Shown in pieces: positions 16,685-24,310 of a stretch of DNA of 64,000 nt. The stretch's first letter is position 1; each line of letters begins with the position of its first letter. The DNA comes from Bacillus sp. FJAT-14578 (GTDB lineage Bacteria > Bacillota > Bacilli > Bacillales > Bacillaceae_H), in NCBI RefSeq assembly GCF_000504165.1, contig NZ_AYSE01000007.1:396299-460298 (forward strand), read 5' to 3'. The notes below the pieces were generated by a model. It was not told the origin of the DNA, searched no databases, and worked only from the letters and a program-made list of their open reading frames with translations. Position numbers and translations under genes: made by a program.

Positions 16685-16736
16685 AGGAAACTTCCATCAG
16701 TGGGAGTCTTACTGCCCGTTAATGCGGGATAAAAAT
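16681..16736 (+). repeat. Family A element, copy A3 (short form)
   Basis: ATAAAGGAAACTTCCATCAG joins directly to TCTTACTGCCCGTTAATGCG and GGATAAAAA, so the whole middle of the long form is missing. The TAA of the upstream gene lies inside the first conserved bases. Confidence 0.75.
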
Positions 16737-16747
16737 TAGCCTGGATG

Positions 16748-16780
16748 CAAAAAAAGAGAAGGGGTTACCTTCTCTTTTAA
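16748..16780. terminator. Bidirectional terminator at cspB
   Basis: AAAAAGAGAAGG / CCTTCTCTTTT with loop GGTTA serves cspB on the minus strand and may catch read-through from the plus strand. Confidence 0.75.
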
Positions 16781-16787
16781 ATGTTAA

Positions 16788-16988
16788 TTATTTTTTAACT
16801 ACGTTAGTAGCTTGTGGTCCGCGAGCACCTTGCTCAACTTCGAAAGAAACTTCTTGTCCTTCTTCTAAAGACTTGAAGCCTTCACCTTGAATAGCACTGA
16901 AATGTACGAATACATCGTCTCCGCCTTCAACTTCGATGAATCCAAAACCTTTTTCTGCGTTAAACCATTTAACTTTACCAGTTTGCAT
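16788..16988 (-). CDS. cspB: Cold shock protein
   Basis: The 66 aa protein is a single cold-shock domain that binds single-stranded RNA and DNA. Both nucleic-acid motifs are intact: RNP1 as KGFGFIEV and RNP2 as VFVHFSAI. It begins [21 protein letters not shown] precedes the ATG. The gene could equally be named cspC or cspD; the paralogues cannot be told apart safely by sequence. A long leader upstream fits cold-shock mRNAs. Confidence 0.92.
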   Translation of the reverse strand: MQTGKVKWFNAEKGFGFIEVEGGDDVFVHFSAIQGEGFKSLEEGQEVSFEVEQGARGPQATNVVKK

Positions 16989-17275
16989 TAAAAAATCCTC
17001 CTAAAAATGTACTTCTATGTACATATCCATTTTCGACCATCTTACAAATAATAAAAAGATATTGGAAAAACTGCAACCTCGCAGAAGATTTAACTTTGCT
17101 ATCTCCTTTGAAGTTACAGCTCACTTAAATCTTTATTGTATTAAAAGTAAAATGGTTTAAAGCCACTATATCACTTCACCAATGGAAAAGCAAATAACGT
17201 CCGATATAAAAATAAGATTTATGTAAATGGCTATATGAATGAAAAATTCGAAATATTATTGAAAAAGAAATTAAT
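16989..17275. other. cspB leader and divergent upstream region
   Basis: About 290 AT-rich bases separate cspB from the GntR gene. Cold-shock genes usually have a 5' UTR over 100 bases long that acts as a thermosensor; the bases next to cspB probably contain it. No second ORF was seen. Confidence 0.45.
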
Positions 17276-17962
17276 ATGCGATATATTGGTTTTATGAAAA
17301 ATAATAAAATACAACCCATTAAACGTTCTTCATTTAGAGATGAAGTATATGAAACCTTAAAAAAAGCTATTATTATGTTGGAATTCGAACCGGGACAGCG
17401 TTTAAATGATAAGGAATTGGCCGAGGATTTTGGAATAAGCCGGACTCCAGTCAGAGAAGCGCTCAAGCGCCTTGAAGATGAGGGTCTTGTACAATCCATC
17501 CCCGGCTCGGCCACCCGTGTAGCTCTCCTTAATATAGAGGAAGCAAAACATGCTTTTACCGTTGTGGCCGTTTTACATTCATTGGCTGCTCGCCTTGCAG
17601 TCCCATCATTAACAGAAAGGGAAATAGAAGCACTGAAAACGAGTAATGAAGCCTTACGACTATCACTTGAACAACATGATGTGGCAAAAGCCATTGAAGC
17701 AGACGAAACGTTTCACGGCGTTTTTTTAAAGGTGACGGGAAATCCTGAAATTGTGATGGCATTAGAACGAATCGTTCCCAAAATTCACCGTCTGGAAATA
17801 TCGCAGTTTGCTTCCATTAAAGGTTTACAATCGGTGGAGCAGCATGAACAGATCATTCTTTCCTGCAAAAATGGAGACAGCGAAGAAACTGCTCGCCTCG
17901 TTGAAGAAAATTGGCTAAGTCTTGGCGAGTTGTTGACAACAAACAAAAATGAGGTGAAATGA
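17276..17962 (+). CDS. GntR/FadR-type (FCD) transcriptional regulator
   Basis: The 228 aa protein has an N-terminal winged helix-turn-helix (about 15-80; ELAEDFGISRTPVREALKRL) and a C-terminal helical FCD ligand domain (about 90-220) with the Asp/His pattern EADETFHGVFLKVTG and SVEQHEQII that usually binds a metal and a carboxylate effector. The start is uncertain: ATG 17276 and ATG 17294 both lack a good ribosome site. Its stop touches the start of the transporter gene, so it probably regulates that operon. Confidence 0.85.
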   Translation: MRYIGFMKNNKIQPIKRSSFRDEVYETLKKAIIMLEFEPGQRLNDKELAEDFGISRTPVREALKRLEDEGLVQSIPGSATRVALLNIEEAKHAFTVVAVLHSLAARLAVPSLTEREIEALKTSNEALRLSLEQHDVAKAIEADETFHGVFLKVTGNPEIVMALERIVPKIHRLEISQFASIKGLQSVEQHEQIILSCKNGDSEETARLVEENWLSLGELLTTNKNEVK

Positions 17963-18931
17963 TTGCGTCCTCTCTTTCTAGGAATTTGTGCAGCTCTTTT
18001 CTTTTCATTTACATTCATTTTGAACCGGTCCATGGAATTATCAGGTGGCAGCTGGATATGGAGTGCTTCACTGAGGTATCTGTTTATGATTCCTTTTCTT
18101 TTTGTCATTGTGATTGGAAGGAAGAATTTCCGTCCGCTTTTACAAGTGATGAAAGAAAATCCCGGACGGTGGATGTTATGGAGCTTTATCGGGTTTGGGT
18201 TATTTTATGCACCTTTATGCTTTGCTGCTGCTTATTCGCCAGGGTGGCTCATTGCGGGAACTTGGCAAATTACCATCATTTCCGGTGCTCTGCTTGCTCC
18301 ATTCTTTTATGAAACGATTCAAACGGCAAACGGGACAAAAAAACTGCGAGGTCAGATTCCGCTGAAAGGCCTTATCATGTCTCTCATCATTTTATTGGGT
18401 GTTTTATTGATGCAGGTTGAACAAGCGCAGCATATTTCCATGAAAGAATTATGGCTCGGAATAATCCCGGTTATCATCGCTTCTTTTGCTTATCCGCTCG
18501 GCAATCGGAAAATGATGGAAGTATGCGATGATCGATTAGATGCTTATCAGCGTGTGTTGGGCATGACGCTGGCGAGTCTTCCCGTTTGGCTATTGCTTTC
18601 TGTCTATGGTTTGATAACAACCGGCCTGCCAAGTAAAGAACAGACGATTCAATCTAGCTTGGTCGCGATTTGCTCTGGAGTCGTCGCCACCGTTCTTTTC
18701 TTTAAAGCAACAGACATGGTAAGGGGAGACATGCGAAAACTGGCTTCTGTTGAAGCTACCCAATCCATGGAAGTCCTTTTTACATTCATGGGAGAGTTCC
18801 TTTTTCTAGCTGTAATCATTCCAACCCCTCTATCTTGGTGGGGAATGTTGATATTGATGATTGGAATGATTGCACATAGTTATGCTTCAAGAGTGGAGCC
18901 CTTGCGGAAAACGGAAAAGGCCAGTTTTTGA
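17963..18931 (+). CDS. DMT-superfamily transporter (EmrE/multidrug efflux type)
   Basis: The 322 aa protein has about ten hydrophobic segments and opens RPLFLGICAALFFSFTFIL, as in the multidrug-resistance efflux branch of the drug/metabolite transporter superfamily. RSMELSGGSWIWSASLRYLF follows the first span. The start is TTG, directly after the TGA of the GntR gene, with GAGGTG at 17951. Substrate is unknown; the tight pair suggests that the regulator senses it. Confidence 0.8.
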   Translation: MRPLFLGICAALFFSFTFILNRSMELSGGSWIWSASLRYLFMIPFLFVIVIGRKNFRPLLQVMKENPGRWMLWSFIGFGLFYAPLCFAAAYSPGWLIAGTWQITIISGALLAPFFYETIQTANGTKKLRGQIPLKGLIMSLIILLGVLLMQVEQAQHISMKELWLGIIPVIIASFAYPLGNRKMMEVCDDRLDAYQRVLGMTLASLPVWLLLSVYGLITTGLPSKEQTIQSSLVAICSGVVATVLFFKATDMVRGDMRKLASVEATQSMEVLFTFMGEFLFLAVIIPTPLSWWGMLILMIGMIAHSYASRVEPLRKTEKASF

Positions 18932-18962
18932 TGGACGCTTGAACAAACATTTTTTCAAAAAA

Positions 18963-18999
18963 AGATGAACCATCCCCTTGTCTGCGGATGGTTCATTCC
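18963..18999 (+). terminator. Terminator after the DMT transporter
   Basis: GATGAACCATCC and GGATGGTTCATT form a 12-bp stem with a 10-base loop. Confidence 0.7.
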
Positions 19000-19015
19000 A
19001 ATGGAGACAGCTTAG

Positions 19016-19170
19016 AAGAGGTCATTCAAAAAGTCCGGGAAAAATGACCGTCGAATTTCCGCGTCAGCTTGCTTTTCCGCTACTCACGTATTTTTAACAT
19101 ACGCTCCGTTGCTCAAAGCGGCGCTTCCTTGAACTTCTCGCCCCTTTTTGTCCTCCTTTTTGAACATACA
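19016..19170. repeat. Family C element, copy C1
   Basis: A 155-base sequence that recurs with about 85-90% identity at 49105-49262. It starts with arms GTCATT / AATGAC around AAAAAGTCCGGGAA. Its right edge abuts the TAA of the 51-aa gene that reads in from the right. Confidence 0.8.
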
Positions 19171-19326
19171 TTAGAAGGTACTTTCCTTGTCTTTTTGAGC
19201 TGTCCCCTGTTTGTATTTTTCCGCCAGCAATTCAAATACTTGATTGTAACTGAGGCCGGACTGGGCATTCAAGCGTTTGACTTCCTCCACATTTGTGCTG
19301 CTTTTTGGAAAAGATAAGCGGTTCAA
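19171..19326 (-). CDS. Small spore-protein-like protein (51 aa)
   Basis: The frame starts TTG-AAC-CGC (NRLSFPKSSTNVEEVKRLN) with GGGGTG 8 bases before the TTG. TNVEEVKRLNAQS resembles the TNVQEVKQQNAQ segment repeated in gamma-type small acid-soluble spore proteins. The rest, SYNQVFELLAEKYKQG, is a charged helix. It lies among other 35-52 aa genes of similar composition. The spore role is inference; the start codon is uncertain because the frame stays open upstream. Confidence 0.5.
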   Translation of the reverse strand: MNRLSFPKSSTNVEEVKRLNAQSGLSYNQVFELLAEKYKQGTAQKDKESTF

Positions 19327-19357
19327 TAAAAAAGCACCCCATTTGTTTGATCTTCCA

Positions 19358-19400
19358 TTGCGGGTCAGGACGACCTCTGCTGATGGAAGGTTCCTTTATT
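19358..19400 (-). repeat. Family A element, copy A2 (5' part, reverse)
   Basis: On the minus strand it reads ATAAAGGAACCTTCCATCAG, then GGTCGTCCTGACC. It begins exactly at the TAA stop of the 52-aa gene next to it. Confidence 0.65.
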
Positions 19401-19554
19401 TAAAATACTGATTAAACTTTTCATCACGTCTATGCGTATAATACGGATTTTCTTCTTCAGGACTTTTCGGATCCAAGTTTGTCTTAATGACTAATGAAGG
19501 GGAAGAAGATGGTTGGGCGTAAAGTCGTTTTTCTGTGCTGTGTTTGTCTGTCAT
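19396..19554 (-). CDS. Small hydrophilic hypothetical protein (52 aa)
   Basis: The frame starts MTDKHSTEKRLYAQPSSS and ends YTHRRDEKFNQYFK. GGGAGGTGTAAC before the ATG gives a strong ribosome site. The composition (no Cys or Trp, many Lys, Ser, Asn, Gln) resembles minor spore proteins. Its TAA is the first conserved TAA of element A2. Confidence 0.55.
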   Translation of the reverse strand: MTDKHSTEKRLYAQPSSSPSLVIKTNLDPKSPEEENPYYTHRRDEKFNQYFK

Positions 19555-19723
19555 ATGTTACACCTCCCTATCTTTAAAGTGGATTTGTTTTAAATACTTT
19601 ATGTAATAGATGGGCTATTTCTAAAGGCTCCCTTTGTTGGCGAGAATTGGACTCCTGATTAAAACATATTTTCAATGAAATCACAAAAAATAAAGGAGGC
19701 CAAAATGAAAGGGGTGCTTTAAG

Positions 19724-19831
19724 ATGTCCAAAAAACCAAACAAGCCTCAAAAAACAAATATGGAATTTGGAAAAGAATTCACAGGAAAACCAACGAAAAC
19801 CGAAGTAGGAAACAAGCAAAAGAAAAAATAA
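19724..19831 (+). CDS. Very small basic protein (35 aa)
   Basis: The frame starts MSKKPNKPQKTNMEFGKEF and ends NKQKKK. AAAGGGG lies 10 bases before the ATG. MEFGKEF resembles the E-F-A-S-E type cleavage site used by the germination protease in gamma-type SASPs. It is 16 bases from the next small gene and probably co-transcribed with it. Confidence 0.5.
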   Translation: MSKKPNKPQKTNMEFGKEFTGKPTKTEVGNKQKKK

Positions 19832-19847
19832 GGAGTGTGTACTGATC

Positions 19848-19994
19848 ATGACAAACCGCAATGATAATCGTGAGCGAAAAAATAAATATCCAAACAATAA
19901 GCAGCAACCTGAGTTCGCAAAAGAATACTCCATTCAAAAAGATGCTACTCCTGAAGAAAATCCAAAATACGGAAGTAAATCTCACAAAAATTAA
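19848..19994 (+). CDS. Small hydrophilic protein (48 aa)
   Basis: The frame starts MTNRNDNRERKNKYPNNK and contains PEFAKEYSIQKDATPEE. AAGGAGTG lies 10 bases before the ATG. The PEFAKE motif is again close to the SASP protease site E-F-A-S-E, and the composition is SASP-like. It pairs with the 35-aa gene upstream. No family name can be given with certainty. Confidence 0.5.
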   Translation: MTNRNDNRERKNKYPNNKQQPEFAKEYSIQKDATPEENPKYGSKSHKN

Positions 19995-20296
19995 AGAGTA
20001 AGGAATGTTTAGGGCTTGAAGGGAAAACTTCAGGCCTTAGAATATTTATTGGATAAAATCGTCAAAAAAGAGCCGGCTTCGTCCTGTCACGCTTCTTCAT
20101 GGCAGTTTTTTTTTGGTTTTGCTAGTTGACATCAGGTCGAGTTTGATCGACCTACCCCATATATTTTGGTGTTCCGATACTAAAACAGGAGACAAGGCAT
20201 ACTGATAGTAAGGGAAACATTGTTCAAAATACATGTTTAAACAGAGAAACAAAAGGGAAAGTATCCTTGTTATAGAATAAAGGAGTGTGAGAAGAT
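19995..20296. other. Region upstream of the osmoprotectant transporter
   Basis: It starts with a weak hairpin (GGCTTGAAG / CTTCAGGCC at about 20013-20036) that may end the small-gene transcript, then GCAGTTTTTTTTT. A TTGACA box sits at 20126-20131 beside a 7+7 palindrome, listed separately. No ORF is supported. Confidence 0.5.
20134..20153. promoter_or_regulatory. Palindromic operator candidate upstream of opuFA
   Basis: AGGTCGA-N6-TCGACCT is a perfect 7-bp inverted repeat just after a TTGACA box. Osmoprotectant importers in Bacillus are controlled by MarR-type repressors (GbsR, OpcR), so this is a plausible operator. That link is inference. Confidence 0.45.
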
Positions 20297-21268
20297 GTGA
20301 TTCATTTTCAACAAGTATCCAAAGTATATGAAGACGGAACAAAAGCGATTGAGAACATAGACCTGCATATTCAAAAGGGCGAATTCTTCGTATTGATTGG
20401 ACCGAGTGGATGTGGAAAAACAACCACTTTGAAATTGATCAACCGTTTAAATGAAGCAACAGGTGGAGAGATATTAATTGAAGGAAAAAATATTCGTGAG
20501 TACAACATTCATGAGCTTCGCTGGAATATCGGCTACGTCCTGCAGCAAATCGCCTTGTTTCCACATATGACCATCGAAGAAAACATTGCGGTCGTTCCAG
20601 AACTGAAAGGGTGGAGTAAGGACAAAAAGGCCTCCCGTGTAAAAGAACTATTGGAGTTAATCAACTTGCCGCCTGAGACGTTCAAAAAGAGAAAACCGGC
20701 GGAACTATCAGGAGGGCAGCAGCAGCGAATCGGGGTAGCACGTGCTCTCGCAGCAGATCCACCCATCATTTTAATGGATGAGCCCTTTAGCGCCTTAGAT
20801 CCTTTAAGTCGCGAACAACTGCAGCAAGATATTTTGGCATTGAAAGAGCGTATCAATAAAACCATCGTGTTTGTGACCCATGATATGGATGAGGCATTGG
20901 CATTAGGTGACCGGATATGCTTAATGAGAGAAGGAAAAATCGAGCAAATTGGAACCCCCGAACAATTCATCCAGGAACCGGCCAATGAATTTGTTCGCTC
21001 TTTCATTGGAAACCGAAAAAGTCCATGGGAAACCAAGGTTAAGGATTTAAACCTTCAAACGACAGAAATGGATGTGTCGGTCTTTTTAGAAAAGAACGAT
21101 ACATTAAACGAAGCGATGAGGTTCTTTTCTCAATATCCCTCCATTGGCGTTAAAGATGGAGAACATACCATTGGTTATTTGACGAGTCAAGATGTACTCC
21201 AGTTTTTATATGACCAGGAAGGGAGGGGGAGCGGTTCATGTTCTGGGAAGAAAGAAGTTCACAATTGA
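20297..21268 (+). CDS. opuFA: Osmoprotectant ABC transporter, ATP-binding protein (OpuFA/OpuCA type)
   Basis: The 323 aa ATPase has Walker A GPSGCGKTT, Q-loop, signature LSGGQQQR, Walker B ILMDEPF and the H-loop THDMDEA. The last 80 residues form a partial CBS-like module (SIGVKDGEHTIGYLTSQDV). This layout is typical of glycine-betaine/choline importers. The start is GTG at 20297 after GGAGTG. It overlaps the permease gene by 31 bases. The partner being a permease-binding-protein fusion points to the OpuF system described in Bacillus infantis rather than four-gene OpuC. Confidence 0.85.
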   Translation: MIHFQQVSKVYEDGTKAIENIDLHIQKGEFFVLIGPSGCGKTTTLKLINRLNEATGGEILIEGKNIREYNIHELRWNIGYVLQQIALFPHMTIEENIAVVPELKGWSKDKKASRVKELLELINLPPETFKKRKPAELSGGQQQRIGVARALAADPPIILMDEPFSALDPLSREQLQQDILALKERINKTIVFVTHDMDEALALGDRICLMREGKIEQIGTPEQFIQEPANEFVRSFIGNRKSPWETKVKDLNLQTTEMDVSVFLEKNDTLNEAMRFFSQYPSIGVKDGEHTIGYLTSQDVLQFLYDQEGRGSGSCSGKKEVHN

Positions 21269-22743
21269 TTCAATCGTTAATCGAACATATTCAAATCTCT
21301 GTCATTGCTCTTTTCATTGCGGTTCTTATTGCCGTTCCTGCGGGGGTCTATTTGACGCGGACAAAAAAAGCGGCAGAAACCGTAATCGGGGCATCTGCTG
21401 TCATGCAAACCATTCCGTCTCTTGCATTGCTCGGCCTTTTGATTCCCATTGTAGGTATCGGCAAGCTTCCAGCTATTATCGCCCTTGTTTTATATGCATT
21501 ATTGCCGATTCTTCGAAATACATATACCGGAATTAAAGAGGTCGACCCTTCATTAAGAGAAGCGGCTCAGGCAATGGGGATGACACCGTTGAAACAATTG
21601 AGAAAAGTAGAGCTTCCCCTGGCACTCCCAATCATCATGGCAGGAATTCGAACTGCCATGGTTTTAATTGTCGGAACGACTACGTTAGCTGCTTTAATCG
21701 GAGCGGGCGGACTGGGAAGTTTAATTTTACTGGGCATTGACCGCAATGATCATCGTCTTGTCCTATTGGGAGCCATTCCAGCGGCGCTTTTAGCCATTTT
21801 ATTTGATTGGTTATTGAGAGGAATTGAACATGCCACAAAAGAAAAATCGTTAAAAAAAGCAAGTATTTACATGGTTGTATTGGTTTTGCTATTTGCCGCT
21901 CCGTTTGCCGCCGTCCGCGAAACGAAGCCAGACCTTGTTATTGCAGGAAAGATAGGCGCAGAACCCGAGATCTTGATCAATATGTACAAATTATTGATTG
22001 AAGAAGAGACGGATTTAAAAGTAGAGCTGAAGCCTGGATTCGGAAAGACTTCCTTTGTATTTAGTGCGTTGCAAAATGGGGAAATTGATATATATCCGGA
22101 ATTTACGGGAACGGCCATTACCACTTTCTTAAAGGAAACAGCCAATAGCACGGACCGGATGGAAGTGTACGAACAAGCCAGAAAAGGAATGATGGATCAA
22201 TTTAAGATGGTATATTTGCAGCCGATGGATTTCAATAATACATATGCCTTGGCGGTACCAGCTTCCTTTGCGAAGGAAAATGGGATTAACACGATTTCTG
22301 ATTTGCATAAGGTAAAAGACCAGGTGAAGCCAGGTTTCACGTTGGAATTTACAGATCGTGAAGACGGGTATAAAGGTTTGCGGAAGATTTATTCTTTGAC
22401 ATTCCCGACCTTGAAAACGATGGAACCAAAGCTTCGTTATCAGGCGATGGAACGAGGGGATATCAACTTGGTTGATGCTTATTCTACAGATTCTGAGTTA
22501 AAAAAGTATGATTTGAAGGTATTGGAAGATGATCGAAATATGTTCCCTCCTTATCAAGGGGCGCCTCTTTTGAGAGAAGAAACACTGGAGGAATACCCTG
22601 AGCTAAAAGAAACGTTGGAGAAACTTTCCGGAAACATAACGGATGATGAAATGAGAGAAATGAACTATAAGGTCAATATAGAAGGCGTATTAGCGAAAGA
22701 AGCAGCAAAAGAATTTCTGAAAAAGAAAGGTTTTATTGAGTAG
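21238..22743 (+). CDS. opuFB: Osmoprotectant ABC transporter, permease fused to substrate-binding protein
   Basis: The 501 aa hybrid has an N-terminal permease (about 1-210) with the BPD-transport EAA loop (EAAQAMGMTPLKQLRKVELP), another membrane segment near 212-228, and a C-terminal extracellular binding domain (about 230-500; DLVIAGKIGAEPEILINMYK, then GEIDIYPEFTGTA). Binding domains of this class cage the quaternary amine with aromatic residues. AGGAAGGGAGGGGG precedes the ATG. With OpuFA it should form a complete two-gene importer for betaine-like compatible solutes. Confidence 0.87.
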   Translation: MFWEERSSQLIQSLIEHIQISVIALFIAVLIAVPAGVYLTRTKKAAETVIGASAVMQTIPSLALLGLLIPIVGIGKLPAIIALVLYALLPILRNTYTGIKEVDPSLREAAQAMGMTPLKQLRKVELPLALPIIMAGIRTAMVLIVGTTTLAALIGAGGLGSLILLGIDRNDHRLVLLGAIPAALLAILFDWLLRGIEHATKEKSLKKASIYMVVLVLLFAAPFAAVRETKPDLVIAGKIGAEPEILINMYKLLIEEETDLKVELKPGFGKTSFVFSALQNGEIDIYPEFTGTAITTFLKETANSTDRMEVYEQARKGMMDQFKMVYLQPMDFNNTYALAVPASFAKENGINTISDLHKVKDQVKPGFTLEFTDREDGYKGLRKIYSLTFPTLKTMEPKLRYQAMERGDINLVDAYSTDSELKKYDLKVLEDDRNMFPPYQGAPLLREETLEEYPELKETLEKLSGNITDDEMREMNYKVNIEGVLAKEAAKEFLKKKGFIE

Positions 22744-22892
22744 GTTTTGTTAGAGAATAATATTGATCTTCAATGTTTTGGGTCCATTCTAATGAATCAA
22801 AAAATTAATACTAGATTTTAAACAGAGCTCTAATTCAAGGGGGGAGCAGCCACCTTTTCTTGTATACAATTATGATTTTTCGGAAAATTGTA

Positions 22893-22921
22893 TTGACAAA
22901 AGTTGTTATTGTGATTAAATT
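22893..22921 (+). promoter_or_regulatory. Sigma-A promoter of the metI-metC operon
   Basis: TTGACA at 22893 and TAAATT at 22916 are 17 bases apart, about 40 bases before the S-box begins. Confidence 0.65.
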
Positions 22922-22954
22922 TAAAGAACAAGAAAAATAATCAAATAATTGTAT

Positions 22955-23134
22955 CACTCTTATCCAGAGAGGCGGAGGGACTGGCCCTGTGACGCCCGGC
23001 AACCATCAAATCAACATGTTTGATTTGAACGGTGCTAATTCCTGTAGAACAAATCGTTCTAGCAGATGAGAGTTTTCGTTATCACCATGAATGAAACGAA
23101 CACTCTTCTCACTGCGGAAGAGTGTTTTTTTATT
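22955..23134 (+). ncRNA. SAM-I riboswitch (S-box) with terminator
   Basis: The aptamer begins CTCTTATCCAGAGAGGCGGA and shows the conserved GGGACTGGCCCTGTGA, CGCCCGGCAACC and GGTGCTAATTCC segments, ending CAGATGAGAG. A terminator hairpin ACACTCTTC / GAAGAGTGT with TTTTTTT follows at about 23100-23132. SAM binding should stop transcription before metI. Confidence 0.96.
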
Positions 23135-23161
23135 GAATTTTTAAAATGAGGAGAGAAAGAC

Positions 23162-24310
23162 ATGCATATTGAGACATTGTTAGTTCGATCAGGGGTAGGA
23201 AAAGACCCTTCAACTGGTTCCATTACAACCCCTATTTATCAATCTTCCACATTTCAGCATCCCCGCCTTGGGGAAAGTACGGGATATGATTATTCACGTA
23301 CAGCCAATCCGACAAGAACCGCGCTTGAAGATGCGATCGCTGCATTAGAAAGCGGAACAGAAGGTTATGCTTTTGCTTCTGGAATGGCGGCGATTGCTGC
23401 TGTTTTTTCTCTATTTAAAAGTGGTGATCACTTAATTGCATCAGAAGACTTATACGGAGGAACATACCGGATTTTAAGCGATATTTTAGAGAAATCAGGG
23501 ATAGAAGTAAGTTATGTAAATACAGGCGATATCGAGGCGGTAAACGCAGCTGTACAAAGTAATACAAAAGCGGTATTCATTGAAACGCCGACAAATCCAT
23601 TAATGCAAGTGACAGATATTGCGGCAGTGGTGGAGATTGCCAAAACTCATCAATTCCTTACAATCGTGGATAACACGTTTATGTCCCCTTATCATCAGCG
23701 TCCAATCGAACTGGGAGCTGACATCGTTGTACATAGTGCCAGTAAATATATTGGGGGGCACAATGATGTTATTGCGGGATTGGTCGTCACACGATGTAGT
23801 GAACTTGGAGAGAAAGTTAAATTTTATCAAAATGCGATAGGTGCTATTTTAGGTCCTCAAGACAGCTGGCTATTGCTGCGTGGGGTCAAAACATTAGCGC
23901 TGAGAATGGAAAAGCATCAAGAAAATGCACTGGAAATCGCCCGTTGGTTAGTCGAACAAACCGATGTAGTGGAACATGTGTATTATCCTGGCCTTGAAAC
24001 GCATCCAGGCTACGAAATCATGAAAAAGCAATCAAGCGGATTTGGAGGCATGCTTTCTTTTTCTGTTCGTGAAGAGGACTTAGTCCCGTATTTGCTTGAA
24101 AATTTAAAATTGATTACATTTGCCGAAAGCCTAGGCGGAGTGGAAAGTCTTATTACATTCCCGGCGCGCCAGACTCATGCGGATATTCCGGAAGAAATCC
24201 GAAATGCTATTGGAGTGACAAACCGATTGCTGCGTTTCTCCGTTGGAATCGAAAATGCGAATGATTTAATTCAAGATTTGAAGGAGGTATTCGATGCATA
24301 CAGAAAATAA
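23162..24310 (+). CDS. metI: Cystathionine gamma-synthase / O-acylhomoserine thiolyase
   Basis: The 382 aa PLP enzyme of the Cys/Met metabolism family makes cystathionine or homocysteine from an activated homoserine. Landmarks are YDYSRTANPTR (phosphate-binding Tyr/Arg), TPTNPLM, IVDNTFMSP and the PLP lysine in HSASKYIGGHNDV. B. subtilis MetI uses O-acetylhomoserine. AGGAGAG precedes the ATG. It overlaps metC by 17 bases and lies directly behind the SAM riboswitch. Confidence 0.92.
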   Translation: MHIETLLVRSGVGKDPSTGSITTPIYQSSTFQHPRLGESTGYDYSRTANPTRTALEDAIAALESGTEGYAFASGMAAIAAVFSLFKSGDHLIASEDLYGGTYRILSDILEKSGIEVSYVNTGDIEAVNAAVQSNTKAVFIETPTNPLMQVTDIAAVVEIAKTHQFLTIVDNTFMSPYHQRPIELGADIVVHSASKYIGGHNDVIAGLVVTRCSELGEKVKFYQNAIGAILGPQDSWLLLRGVKTLALRMEKHQENALEIARWLVEQTDVVEHVYYPGLETHPGYEIMKKQSSGFGGMLSFSVREEDLVPYLLENLKLITFAESLGGVESLITFPARQTHADIPEEIRNAIGVTNRLLRFSVGIENANDLIQDLKEVFDAYRK

